Positions 1 to 9,200 of a DNA stretch of 64,000 nucleotides are shown here, in pieces (position 1 is the stretch's first letter; the number at the start of each line of letters is the position of its first letter). Made by a program: the position numbers and the translations under genes. The DNA is taken from NCBI GenBank assembly GCA_964523295.1, contig CAZGAH010000004.1, forward strand, positions 48,549-112,548, in the 5' to 3' direction. Below the pieces are notes generated by a model that did not search any database, was not told the origin of the DNA, and was given only the letters and a program-made list of their open reading frames with translations. Origin of the DNA: CAZGAH01 sp964523295 (GTDB lineage: Bacteria; Desulfobacterota; Desulfovibrionia; Desulfovibrionales; Desulfovibrionaceae).

Positions 1-251
1 ATCCTGGCCTTGCGGTCGCGCTGCGGTCTGCTGACAAGCACGCCGGGCGCCAGCCCTCGATTGAAGAGATCGGCGGCATACATGGCGCGGGCAAACGATC
101 CGGCCAGCACCACGATACGATCCGCCTGCCGCGGCTGGTCCAGCACCGGCAGCCAGCGCTCGGCGAAAAACAGACCCACGGCGACGACAAGGACCGCGAC
201 AAGACCGAACAGACCCAGTCCCTGCAGAACGCGGCCGAGCAGCCGGCTCAT
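1..251 (-). CDS. DUF218/YdcF-like membrane protein, N-terminal part (runs off left edge)
   Basis: The minus strand from the ATG at 251 encodes a basic N-terminus, one hydrophobic segment (about residues 8-32), then DRIVVLAGSFARAMYAADLF and GLAPGVLVS. That is the start of a DUF218 (YdcF/SanA-like) domain: a beta-strand ending in a Gly/Ser turn, an R-x-x-x-A helix, then the 'G-x-A-P-x-i-x-v-S' strand. The family is anchored in the inner membrane, and members have been linked to envelope integrity, but the substrate is mostly unknown. The ATG overlaps the tgt stop as ATGA, so the two genes are probably translated together. Only about 83 residues are in the window. Family is fairly sure, function is not. 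Confidence 0.7.
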   Translation of the reverse strand, partial: MSRLLGRVLQGLGLFGLVAVLVVAVGLFFAERWLPVLDQPRQADRIVVLAGSFARAMYAADLFNRGLAPGVLVSRPQRDRKAR

Positions 252-1441
252 GCGGCCTCGCTCCTGAACATGGCCTCATAACGCGCCTTCACGGCGGCGA
301 AACGCCCCTCCAGAATGGCCTGACGCACCTCGCGCATCATCGTGAGATAGAAATGGATGTTGTGGATGGTATTGAGCCGGTAGGCGAGCAGCTCGCGCGC
401 CATGTAGAGATGACGCAGGTAGGCCCTGGAGAAGGTGGTGCAGGTGGGGCAGGAACAGTGGGGATCGAGCGGGCCGTCGTCTTCCTTGAACTCCGCACGC
501 TTGATGTTCAGCTTGCCCTGCGAGGTGAAAAGAGTGCCGGTTCTGGCATTGCGTGTCGGCAACACGCAGTCGAACATATCCACCCCCAGGGCCACGGCGG
601 TCAGGATATCCGTGGGCGTGCCCACGCCCATCAGGTAGCGCGGCGCGCCGGCAGGGAGAAGTGGCGCCGTATGAGCGAGCATGTCGACCATCTCCGCAGG
701 GGATTCGCCGACGGACAGGCCTCCCACGGCGTAGCCGTCGAAGGGGATGGAGCAAATTTCCTCGGCGCTGCGGGTGCGCAAATCCGGGAAAAAACCGCCT
801 TGTACGATCCCGAACAACAGGCCCGGTCCGGCGCCGGGGGGATAGGCCGAGCGGCTTTTCTCCGCCCAGCGCGTGGTCAGGGCCAGCGATCGAGCCGTGT
901 ACTCGTGGTCGGCCCCATAGGGCACGCACTCGTCCAGCACCATCATGATGTCCGAGCCCAGATTCCGCTGGATGCGCAGCACGCCGGCGGGATCGAAAAA
1001 ATGGCGCGAGCCGTCCAGATGCGATGTGAACAGCACGCCCTCTTCGCTGATGGTGCGCAGACCGCTGAGACTGAAGACCTGAAAGCCTCCGCTGTCCGTG
1101 AGAATGGAACCGGGCCAGTCCNNNNNNNNNNGCACGGCGCGATTCCAGGCGGCAAATCCGTGCAGACCGCCTCGCCGCGCGATCAACTCGTCTCCCGGCC
1201 GCAGATAGAGATGATAGGTGTTGCCCAGGATGATGTTCGCCCCGGGGGCGTACAGGTCGTCCGGGCTGAGGGCCTTGACGCTGCCCTGCGTGCCGACGGG
1301 CATGAAGACCGGCGTTTCGATCGTTCCGTGCGCCGTGCGCAATATCCCGGCCCTGGCCTGCCCGTCCGTGGCCTGGAGCGTGAACGCCGGGTCCGTCTGA
1401 CGAGCCGATTGTATAGTCGTGTCGCTGCGTATCATTTGCAT
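248..1441 (-). CDS. tgt: Queuine/preQ1 tRNA-ribosyltransferase (contains assembly gap)
   Basis: Exchanges guanine-34 in the GUN anticodons of tRNA Asp, Asn, His and Tyr for preQ1. Signatures are all present: ILTDSGGFQVFSL with the substrate-binding Asp, GYAVGGLSVGE, DCVLPTRNARTG carrying the nucleophilic Asp, and the zinc site CSCPTC followed about 20 residues later by the His of YLRHLY. About 397 codons, slightly longer than the usual 370-385. The excess lies at the N-run (1122-1131): between FAAW and ILTDSGG there are about 13 residues where the family normally has three or four. The gap therefore seems to hide a short assembly artefact while keeping frame. The next gene (YdcF-like) overlaps the stop by 4 nt. 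Confidence 0.95.
   Translation of the reverse strand: MQMIRSDTTIQSARQTDPAFTLQATDGQARAGILRTAHGTIETPVFMPVGTQGSVKALSPDDLYAPGANIILGNTYHLYLRPGDELIARRGGLHGFAAWNRAVXXXXDWPGSILTDSGGFQVFSLSGLRTISEEGVLFTSHLDGSRHFFDPAGVLRIQRNLGSDIMMVLDECVPYGADHEYTARSLALTTRWAEKSRSAYPPGAGPGLLFGIVQGGFFPDLRTRSAEEICSIPFDGYAVGGLSVGESPAEMVDMLAHTAPLLPAGAPRYLMGVGTPTDILTAVALGVDMFDCVLPTRNARTGTLFTSQGKLNIKRAEFKEDDGPLDPHCSCPTCTTFSRAYLRHLYMARELLAYRLNTIHNIHFYLTMMREVRQAILEGRFAAVKARYEAMFRSEAA
1122..1131. other. Assembly gap (10 N) inside tgt
   Basis: Ten consecutive N bases interrupt the tgt coding sequence just upstream of the DSGGFQ active-site segment. A round number of Ns suggests a scaffolding placeholder rather than a measured length. 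The flanking residues (NRAV and DWPGS) look like extra sequence compared with the normal family spacing, so the join may duplicate or misplace a few bases. Confidence 0.95.
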
Positions 1442-1558
1442 TTGTCAGCGCATACTGCCCATAGGGTACGGGAAGCGCGTGCCACGAGGACGCGTCATCC
1501 CCGTCTCCAGCGGCGGGCGCGTGTTGAGGGTTAACGGCGGTATCGCAAGGGCGATTGC

Positions 1559-2695
1559 TCAGGTCCTGTTCCGGCGGTCCTCCAGTACGATGGCCCGCGT
1601 CCGGACCAGTCGCCGGGCAAGCTCCCGGCAATAGCCACACTGGCGGCAATGCTGGCCGCAGTTGCCGACCCTGGCCGCAAAATCCGAAGGCAGGGCGGGA
1701 TTGTCCACGTAGAGCCTGTCGGCCAGCGCCTCCTGCGTGTCGAGTAAATCCAGAAGATTCCCGGACCAGGAGCCCTGCAGATAGGCCTTGACCGTGCTGG
1801 TCAATGCGGCTGGACTTCGGGTGCGGCCACAGATTTTGATCAGGTCGACCTCGCCGGCAACCATGGCAATATCTTCCGGCCGCATGAAGGGTGATTGAAA
1901 GATGTGCTCGGGGTGGAGAAAAAAGGTACGGATACAGCCCAGGCCTGAGAGCGTGGAATAGTTGAGCGCCCGGCCGCAATCCTGCGCCGCGTGCGCAACG
2001 TGGCTATCGTGTGCCGGCTTGAACGGACAGTGCGCCAGGCAGCCCTCGTTGGCCATGAGCGCCAGGGACATCTCCGGGAAGGCCTGGCGCAGCTCGTGCG
2101 CCAGGGAGCGCAGCGCCGGCAAACGTCGATTGAGCGCACGATCCAGCACCAGCTTGGAAGGCGGCCGGAAGGCGGTGTCGGCAATGGCATCGAGCCGGGC
2201 GGCAATGGCGTCGAAGGCGTCGAGCCGGCAGTTGATGCCTGGCAGAGCCTCCAATCGGGCGCAGAGGGAGGCGTGCGCGTCGGAGAGCGCCCGAAGCAGA
2301 AACTGGTCGACATACACCAGCCCATGCAGCTGCCCCGCCTCGACCAGGTTCTCGATGCGAGCGGCCAGGGCGTCGATGCGCTCGCGATTGGCGTACAACT
2401 CCGGAGCGTGAAAACTGGCGTTGAGCAGCAGGTATTTTTTCGGCCGCTCTAGGGAGCGGAGCATCCGCATCATCCCGGCTTCGTCAAGAAAGCCTGTGCG
2501 ATGCCTCGCGTCCGCGGCGAGCGGTGAATAGAGACTGAAGTGCACGCTGTGCAGTCGCGCCTCGTGCCCGGCCAGAAACCGCAGATAGCCCGGGTCCGGT
2601 ATCAAGGGCACGTCGAAGCGGAGCCGGGGCGGAGCGCTTTCGGAGGCGTCTGGCACGGCGACATCCTTGCGTATCGGGTATTCAGAACGCGGCAT
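1559..2695 (-). CDS. U32-peptidase-like (UbiU/UbiV/RlhA superfamily) Fe-S protein
   Basis: A 378-residue soluble protein. The N-terminal half looks like a TIM-barrel (LLLNASFHAP, LHGLVYVD, KLVLDRALNR). The second half has ANEGCLAHCPFKPAHDSH, then VDLIKICGR and a C-terminal cluster, CGQHCRQCGYC. The 'NEGC-x3-CPF' and 'iKI-x-GR' patterns are those of U32-type proteins, where four cysteines hold a 4Fe-4S cluster. Several members act in O2-independent hydroxylation (ubiquinone or rRNA) rather than proteolysis. What this one acts on is unknown. It sits 117 bp upstream of tgt on the same strand and may share its transcript; a role in RNA modification is only a guess from that context. First ATG used; other starts downstream are possible. 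Confidence 0.6.
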   Translation of the reverse strand: MPRSEYPIRKDVAVPDASESAPPRLRFDVPLIPDPGYLRFLAGHEARLHSVHFSLYSPLAADARHRTGFLDEAGMMRMLRSLERPKKYLLLNASFHAPELYANRERIDALAARIENLVEAGQLHGLVYVDQFLLRALSDAHASLCARLEALPGINCRLDAFDAIAARLDAIADTAFRPPSKLVLDRALNRRLPALRSLAHELRQAFPEMSLALMANEGCLAHCPFKPAHDSHVAHAAQDCGRALNYSTLSGLGCIRTFFLHPEHIFQSPFMRPEDIAMVAGEVDLIKICGRTRSPAALTSTVKAYLQGSWSGNLLDLLDTQEALADRLYVDNPALPSDFAARVGNCGQHCRQCGYCRELARRLVRTRAIVLEDRRNRT

Positions 2696-2801
2696 CAGGT
2701 CTCCACGGTTGTGTTTCGGATGGATTCCGGCACAAACGGCACGATGCCGGGCGCAAAGGAACTTCGGAGCAAGGGGGAAGAATTCCGGTATGAGCGGACA
2801 A

Positions 2802-3128
2802 CTACATGAGAAAATCTATGTACCATTTGAAGACGATACGAGCGAGTACAATGATGATGATGAGTTTGATGAAGTCGGAATAGTGGAGATAAATGCGCTT
2901 CAGGAACACTTTGGTGATATAATTATCCTCGATGTTCACTATTCTGTAGTAGAAATGCCCATACCCCTGAACTGAAGACTTGATGACCTTTCCGACCTGA
3001 AGCTTATAGCGCTCGACCTCGGGGAAATACTGCATAATTTCGTGGCCTGTCGCTTCATTATAGTAATAGATGCCTCCTTTTACACCTTCAGGCTGAGCCT
3101 GGGCCTCGGGCTGTGTCTGTTCGCTCAT
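2802..3128 (-). CDS. Small hypothetical protein with C-terminal membrane segment
   Basis: A 108-residue protein: a Glu/Gln/Pro-rich N-terminus (MSEQTQPEAQAQPE), a central part rich in Tyr and beta-type sequence (GGIYYYNEATGHEIMQYF, GHFYYRIVNIEDNYITKVF), then a hydrophobic stretch (LIIIIVLARIVFKWYIDFL) at the very C-terminus, which looks like a tail anchor. The coding sequence is clearly more AT-rich than the neighbours, which may point to recent acquisition. I do not recognise the family. It is divergent to the kinase cluster that starts at 3483. Confidence 0.6.
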   Translation of the reverse strand: MSEQTQPEAQAQPEGVKGGIYYYNEATGHEIMQYFPEVERYKLQVGKVIKSSVQGYGHFYYRIVNIEDNYITKVFLKRIYLHYSDFIKLIIIIVLARIVFKWYIDFLM

Positions 3129-3282
3129 GGTCGCCTCGTCTTCGGCAAACTGTTTTTATCAACAATCCTTATCACTACGCTAGCACGGGTTCTGCCGCGT
3201 TGCAAGCGCAATGAAGCCTCGAAAACGACAGGTGGCTTTGAACCCGATAGGATCGGCAAATCCTGCCAACGCCGATAGGGCT

Positions 3283-3304
3283 GATGAAAAAAGATTTTTT
3301 CATC
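3283..3304. repeat. Perfect inverted repeat in divergent intergenic region (3129-3482)
   Basis: GATGAAAAAA, two bases, then its exact reverse complement. It lies between two divergent genes, so it is not at the end of either transcript. An operator, a DNA-bend site or a terminator for an unseen short RNA are all possible. The rest of the 354-bp interval holds a GC-rich stretch with a run of eight G near 3400 and no recognisable gene. Confidence 0.4.
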
Positions 3305-3482
3305 CGGAATGGTAAAATGCTTGCAGCGTCGGCGGCCTTCATTGTATGACAAAAGTCATCTGCTGGATGAATGCCAGCTGCCGTGTCGACCCGGGGGGGG
3401 CGGAACACATGGATATCGAGGCGGCAAGCCGGATTGCCTGTTTTTTTTGTGTCCGAGGTTGAGGTCGAGGTCTCGCTCAGTC

Positions 3483-6221
3483 ATGAGTCTGCGCTCCAGA
3501 CTATCCCGCTTTCAACTCAAAACCAAGCTCCTGGTCCTGGAGGCCGCGGTTTTGTTGGCCTTCGGGGTTGTGACCCTGGCAATCTTCTTTTCCATGCACC
3601 AGGTCAACGCGCTGTTCTCCAACGTCATCGAAAGCGATGTCAGCCGCATTGTCGCCAATGGCGAACTGAGCCGGGATGTCGCCGCCGTATCGGCCGGCAT
3701 CCGTCTCATAGCCGCCTCGTTTTACGGCAACGACGTGCTGTTAAACAGCAAGTCCAACGAACTCGCCGTCTCCGGGGACAGGATTCTCGCCGATGTCGCA
3801 GGCACGGACCTGGCTCCGCCGATCAACCTCTGGCGTCATCTCCAGGTCGACTTCATCACCCAGTGCCAGGCCGTCAACGGCGTCGTTCGCGCCCGGCAGT
3901 CCACATGGAAGGCAATCGAGGAGCAACTGCGTCAGTTGGAGCAGGACCCGGTCGCGGGGGCTTCCGATCGCAGCCGCGGCGCACAGCGGGAGGAGTTATA
4001 CCAGACAACGCGCGCAATTCGAGACCTGTTGCTGGAGGCAAAAGCGCGGTTTATCGAACAGAGCAGTCGGGCTGGCCAGTTCATGCAGCAGGGCTATTCG
4101 ACCGAAGCCAGCCAGGAGGCCTGCCAGGAGCTGCTTCGCCGGATAGCGGCGTTGCCTCCAGGAGACGGTGAAACCGGGGCACGGCTTGCGACGATATCCT
4201 CGCTGGTAGGGGACTGCGTCCGCCTGACCGACAATTACGGCCAGGCCATGCAATCCCTCATCCGACGATTCCGGGAAATGCAAAGCTCGGAAACCGACGC
4301 GACCGAGGCCATCGACCGCCTGGATCGCGAGCTCATTTCCCGGACCTCGCAGACGCGCGAGGCCATCGGCTCCACGATCCGGACCATTGGCCTGGCCTTC
4401 TTTTTCCTGTGCGCAGCGATAGTGACCGGCTTGCTCGGGCTGATCACCTATTTCGTGAATTCCAACGTGATGCATCCGCTTGGGCACGTCATCGACCGCT
4501 TCAGGGCCTTTGGCGAGGGCGACCGCAGCATGCGCATCGATCTTAAACGGTCCGACGACTGGGCGCCAATCGAGCGCACGCTCAACAACGTGGCCCAGAC
4601 GCTGAGCGATCAGGACTGGCTGAAAACCGGTCAGGCCGGGCTCGACGAGGCGCTACGCGGTGAACTGAGCGTCACGGACGTGGCCTCACGTAGCCTGACC
4701 TGGCTGGCCAGGCATCTGGACGCCCGACTGGGCGCCATCTACCTGGCCGACGAGAGCAATTCGTTGCAACTGAGCAGCGGGTACGCCCTTTCCAATCCGG
4801 ACAAGCAGCACCACAGCATCCCCCTGGGAGAAGGCGTGATCGGCCAGGCGGCCCGGAACGGCACGCCGATACGCTTTCAAGGGGTGAACGGCGAAGTTCC
4901 GGACCTCGACTTCGGCCCCGGTCGATTGACACCGGAGTTCTTCGTCGCCCTGCCTCTGGAAGATACCGGCCAGACGCTGGGCGTGCTGCTGCTCGGCTCC
5001 ACCAGACCATTTACCGACCTGACGCTTCAGTTGCTTGAGCGCTGCCGCAACAGCCTTGTAGTCAGCCTGCTCACAGCGCGCTCGCATGAGCGCATCCAGG
5101 CCTTGCTGCTGGAGAGTCAGAACCAGGCCGAGATGTTGCAGCAGCAACAGGAGGAGCTGCGCCAGACCAACGACGAACTGGCCGAACAGGCCAAGGCCCT
5201 GCGCGAGTCCGAAGAAACGCTGCAGGCGCAGCAGGAAGAACTGCGGGTGACGAATGAAGAACTGGCCGAGCAGACGAGGGCCTTGCGCGAGTCTGAACGG
5301 CAGTTGCAGGATCAACAGGAAGAACTGCGCGCCTCAAATGCCGAACTGGCCTCGCTCAATGCCCGATTGGAAGAAATCGTCGACGAGCGGACCCGGGATC
5401 TGGCCCGCAAGGCCCAGGAGCTGGAGCTGGCGAATCAGCGTCTGCTGGAGCTGGACCAGCTCAAGTCGTCGTTCCTTTCGTCCGTATCCCACGAGTTGCG
5501 CACCCCGCTGACCTCTGTTCTGGGCTTTACCAAGCTCATCCACAAGGATCTGGCCCGCTCGTTCTGGCGTCTGGCCCAGGGTGACGAGCAGCTGGTGAAA
5601 AAAAGCGAACGCATCCAGGACAATCTGGGCATCATCACCCACGAGGCGGAGCGCTTGTCGCGACTCATCAACGACGTGCTCGATCTGAACAAGATCGAAT
5701 CCGGCCGCATGGCCTGGCATGACCGTACCGTCATTCCGGAAGAGATCATCGCCCGCACCCTGCAAAGCCAGCGCGGGCATCTGGCAGGCAAGAAACAGCT
5801 CAAGCTGCTCACCGAAGTCGCCGTGGAGCTTCCCGTTTTATTTGTCGATCCCGATCGTCTCGAACAGGTGCTCATCAACCTGCTTTCCAATGCCATCAAA
5901 TTTACCGATCGAGGGCACATTCTGGTCCGGGCCTTCCCCACGGACGAGGGCTGGCTGCATGTCGAGGTGCAGGATACCGGCCCGGGCATCCCCGCCGACG
6001 AACTGTCCAAAATTTTCGACAAATTCCACCAGGCACGCGCCCGGGACACCCTGGTGGAAAAGCCGGCCGGAACGGGTCTTGGTCTGACTATCTGCCGTGA
6101 AATCGTCGAACATTACCATGGTCGTATCTGGGTGGAAAGCCAGGTCGACGTCGGCAGCAGCTTTTTCCTGGAACTCCCGGCGGCATCCCGCCTCGATAAC
6201 GCCAAGGCCTCGACGGAATGA
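3483..6221 (+). CDS. Membrane GAF-domain sensor histidine kinase
   Basis: 912 residues from the ATG at 3483. The frame stays open another 58 codons upstream, but those residues look non-coding. Order: transmembrane helix (about 15-37), a periplasmic helical sensor region of about 260 residues, second transmembrane helix (IGLAFFFLCAAIVTGLLGLI), HAMP, a GAF domain beginning after DQDWLKTGQ, a long coiled coil made of QQEELR..N.ELAEQ..ALRESE repeats, HisKA with phospho-acceptor His about residue 670 (SVSHELRTPL), and the HATPase domain (N box INLLSNAIKF, G1 DTGPGIP, G2 GTGLGL). No receiver domain of its own. The next gene starts 10 nt after its stop and is a paralogue with receivers, so phosphotransfer to that protein or to the nearby receiver-kinase is likely. 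Confidence 0.9.
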   Translation: MSLRSRLSRFQLKTKLLVLEAAVLLAFGVVTLAIFFSMHQVNALFSNVIESDVSRIVANGELSRDVAAVSAGIRLIAASFYGNDVLLNSKSNELAVSGDRILADVAGTDLAPPINLWRHLQVDFITQCQAVNGVVRARQSTWKAIEEQLRQLEQDPVAGASDRSRGAQREELYQTTRAIRDLLLEAKARFIEQSSRAGQFMQQGYSTEASQEACQELLRRIAALPPGDGETGARLATISSLVGDCVRLTDNYGQAMQSLIRRFREMQSSETDATEAIDRLDRELISRTSQTREAIGSTIRTIGLAFFFLCAAIVTGLLGLITYFVNSNVMHPLGHVIDRFRAFGEGDRSMRIDLKRSDDWAPIERTLNNVAQTLSDQDWLKTGQAGLDEALRGELSVTDVASRSLTWLARHLDARLGAIYLADESNSLQLSSGYALSNPDKQHHSIPLGEGVIGQAARNGTPIRFQGVNGEVPDLDFGPGRLTPEFFVALPLEDTGQTLGVLLLGSTRPFTDLTLQLLERCRNSLVVSLLTARSHERIQALLLESQNQAEMLQQQQEELRQTNDELAEQAKALRESEETLQAQQEELRVTNEELAEQTRALRESERQLQDQQEELRASNAELASLNARLEEIVDERTRDLARKAQELELANQRLLELDQLKSSFLSSVSHELRTPLTSVLGFTKLIHKDLARSFWRLAQGDEQLVKKSERIQDNLGIITHEAERLSRLINDVLDLNKIESGRMAWHDRTVIPEEIIARTLQSQRGHLAGKKQLKLLTEVAVELPVLFVDPDRLEQVLINLLSNAIKFTDRGHILVRAFPTDEGWLHVEVQDTGPGIPADELSKIFDKFHQARARDTLVEKPAGTGLGLTICREIVEHYHGRIWVESQVDVGSSFFLELPAASRLDNAKASTE

Positions 6222-6231
6222 GGATTCCACG

Positions 6232-9200
6232 ATGAAACGCCGTCTACAGATAGGCATGAAAGGCAAGTTGTTAATGACTTTTTTGGCCGCAAGCATTTTT
6301 TCTTTCGGTCTTGCGGGGTGGTGGGGCAACCGCCTGGCCGAGTCCGTGCTTGTCGACGAGACCTTCAACCAGCTCGAAAGCGTACGGCAGGGAAAGAAAA
6401 ATGCGCTGGAGACCCTGTTCAGGACCATGGGCAACCAACTGCATACCCTGGCCGAGGACCGGATGACCATAGCGGCCCTGTCCGAGTTCAGTGCCCAGTA
6501 TCAGACCCTGCTGGCGCAATCGGGCGTCAGCGACGCCAGGCTGGTACGTATGCGGCAGGCCCTGCGCTCGTTCTATGCCGTGGATTTCGCCAATGAGTAC
6601 CGCCGCCGCAACGACAACCGGGCTCCGGACGTGCTTCCGTATTTCACGAGCCTTTCCCCGGGCGCTATTGCCTTGCAATATCTCTACATCGCCGACAATC
6701 CCAACCCTCCGGGCGACAAGGCCCTGCAGGACCGCGCCGCGGATACGGCCGGATACCACGACGTCCACGCGCGCTATCATCCCCTGTTTCATGATTATCT
6801 GACCCGTTTCGGCTATGAGGACATCCTGCTGGTGGATGGCAATACCGACGCGGTTGTCTATTCCGTGGCCAAGCATATCGATTTCGCCGCATCACTTGCC
6901 GACGGACTGCTGGCGACCAGCGGACTGGGGGCTGCCTGCCGCCAGGCGAAACAAAGCGGCGGGCCTGTAGTCTCCTTCGTCGATTTCGGACTCTATGAGC
7001 CGGATTTCGGCGCTCCGATCTGCTTTCTGGCCATTCCGGTCGACGCTGGCGACCGCAAGGCCGGCGTTCTGGTCTTTGCCGTATCCGGCGCCTCGATCAA
7101 CACGCTGCTGCAGGAGAACTCCGGTCTGGGGCAGTCCGGCGAAACCTATCTGGTCAATCCGGACCGACTGCTGCGCTCGGACACCCGGCTCGATCCCCGT
7201 ACGTACGGCCTCGTCGAGTCCCTGCGCAATCCCGGCAAGGCGCTCATCAGCAGCGAAACCGCCGCACTGGCGCTGCAAGGAAAAAGCGGACAGAAGACCG
7301 TCGTCAATTATCGCGGAGCGACGGTGCTGTCTTCGTACGCGCCGGTCCAGGTTTTCGACCGGGTCTGGGCTCTGCTGGTGGAGACCGACCTGAGCGAGGC
7401 CCTGCAGCCGGTGCAGCGCATGAACACCTCCATGTATATGGTGGGGGTGATCATCCTCGCAGTCATGACTCTGCTGGCCCTGTTCGCCGCCAGGCGCTTC
7501 TCCGCCCCGCTGGTCAAAGGCTGCGCCTTTGCCGAGGCCATTACCGGCGGCAATTACAATGCCACCCTGCGACTGCCCGGACGCGACGAAGCCGGAGCCC
7601 TGGCCCGGGCGCTCAACCAGATGGCCCGGAGCCTGAGTGAGCAGGATTGGCTGAAAACCGGAAAGTCCGAATTGAACGACCAGTTGCGCGGAGAGCTTGG
7701 AATCGAGGAACTCGGCAGGCGCTGCATCAGTTACCTCGTCCAGCATCTGGACGCCCAGTTGGGGGCATTTTATCTGCTTCAGGGGAAATATCTCGTTCTG
7801 ACGGCAAGCTACGCCTTCTGCGACCGTCGCGGCAACCTCAGCCGCATTGCCATTGGCGAGGGGCTTGTCGGTCAGGCCGCCCTGGAACAGGAGCTTATCG
7901 TCTTTCATCGCCCCGCCCACAGCACGCCCGCGTTGCATTATGGCATCGATCAGACCGTGCCCGATTATTTCCTCTGCGCGCCGATCGTATTCGAGCGCTC
8001 CTTGCTCGGCATCCTGCAAATCGGCTCCTCCAGGGAGTTCACCCCGCTGATGCGCCAGCTCATCACTGAAAATATCGAAAACATAGCTATCAGTCTGCAT
8101 TCCGCTCAGACCAGGTCGGAAGTGCAGGAACTGCTCAGATTTTCCCAGGAACAAGCCGACGTGCTCGAGGCGCAACACGCCCAGCTCAAGTCCGCCAACA
8201 GCGAACTCCAGGCCCAGACCGAGGCCTTGCGCGCCTCCGAGGAGTCGTTGCAGACTCAACAGGAAGAACTCCGCGTCACGAACGAGGAGCTGGCCGAGCG
8301 CTCGCATGCCCTGGAGGAACAGCGCAACGCCATACGCAACAAGAACGTCCAGCTGAAAAAGGCGCACAACGAAATCCGGCGCAAGGCGCAGGAACTCGAG
8401 CTGGCCAGCAAGTACAAGTCTGAATTCCTGGCCAACATGTCGCACGAGCTGAGAACGCCACTCAACAGCATCCTTATCCTGGCCCAGCTGCTCAAGGAAA
8501 ACAGGGAAAACAATCTCACGGACAAGCAGCTCGAGTTCGCCAACACCATATATACCTCGGGTGCCGGCCTGCTTGCGCTCATCAACGAAGTCCTGGACCT
8601 CTCCAAGGTCGAAGCCGGAAAGATGGAGCTGGAAATCCGGGACCTCGAACTGAGCGACCTGGCGGAAGGCCTGATCCGCACCTTCGCCCCCATTGCCGCA
8701 AGCAAGGGGCTTCAGCTGGATGTGGAGGTCGACCCGACGCTACCGCCGAGCATCCACACCGACAGCCGGCGAGTTCTGCAAATCATCCACAATCTGCTGA
8801 CCAATGCCTTCAAATTCACCGAGCGCGGCGGCGTACTCGTGAGCATCCAGTCTCCCGCGGAGGATATGGACCTGCCCCGCTGCGGCCTGACGCCTGCGCA
8901 GGCCGTGGCCATTGCCGTCACGGACACCGGTATCGGCGTCGCGGAAGACAAGCAAGCGCTCATCTTCGAGGCCTTTCAGCAGGCCGACGGCACGACAAAC
9001 CGCAAATACGGCGGAACAGGGCTCGGGCTGGCCATTTCCCGCGAGTTCGCCATCCTGCTGGGGGGAGAGATTCAGCTCATCAGCGCGCCGGACGAAGGCA
9101 GCACCTTTACCTTGGTGTTACCGCTGGTATTCACGCCGCAGGCCGACAGCGACACCTCGCGCACCACCTACCGCGAGGTCGAGACCTTCGACGACCCGGC

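Noticed and set aside
276..1979. 567-codon minus-strand open frame across tgt and the U32 gene
   Set aside because: It overlaps tgt in another frame, is rich in Arg/Gly/His as shadow frames of GC-rich genes are, and has no family sequence.
3283..3304. A/T inverted repeat as a Rho-independent terminator
   Set aside because: It lies between divergent genes and has an A/T-only core, so it is not at a transcript end; kept only as a repeat.
3309..3482. 58-codon N-terminal extension of the first kinase
   Set aside because: The extra residues are Arg/Pro/Gly-rich with no signal or domain, and the membrane helix fits the ATG at 3483.
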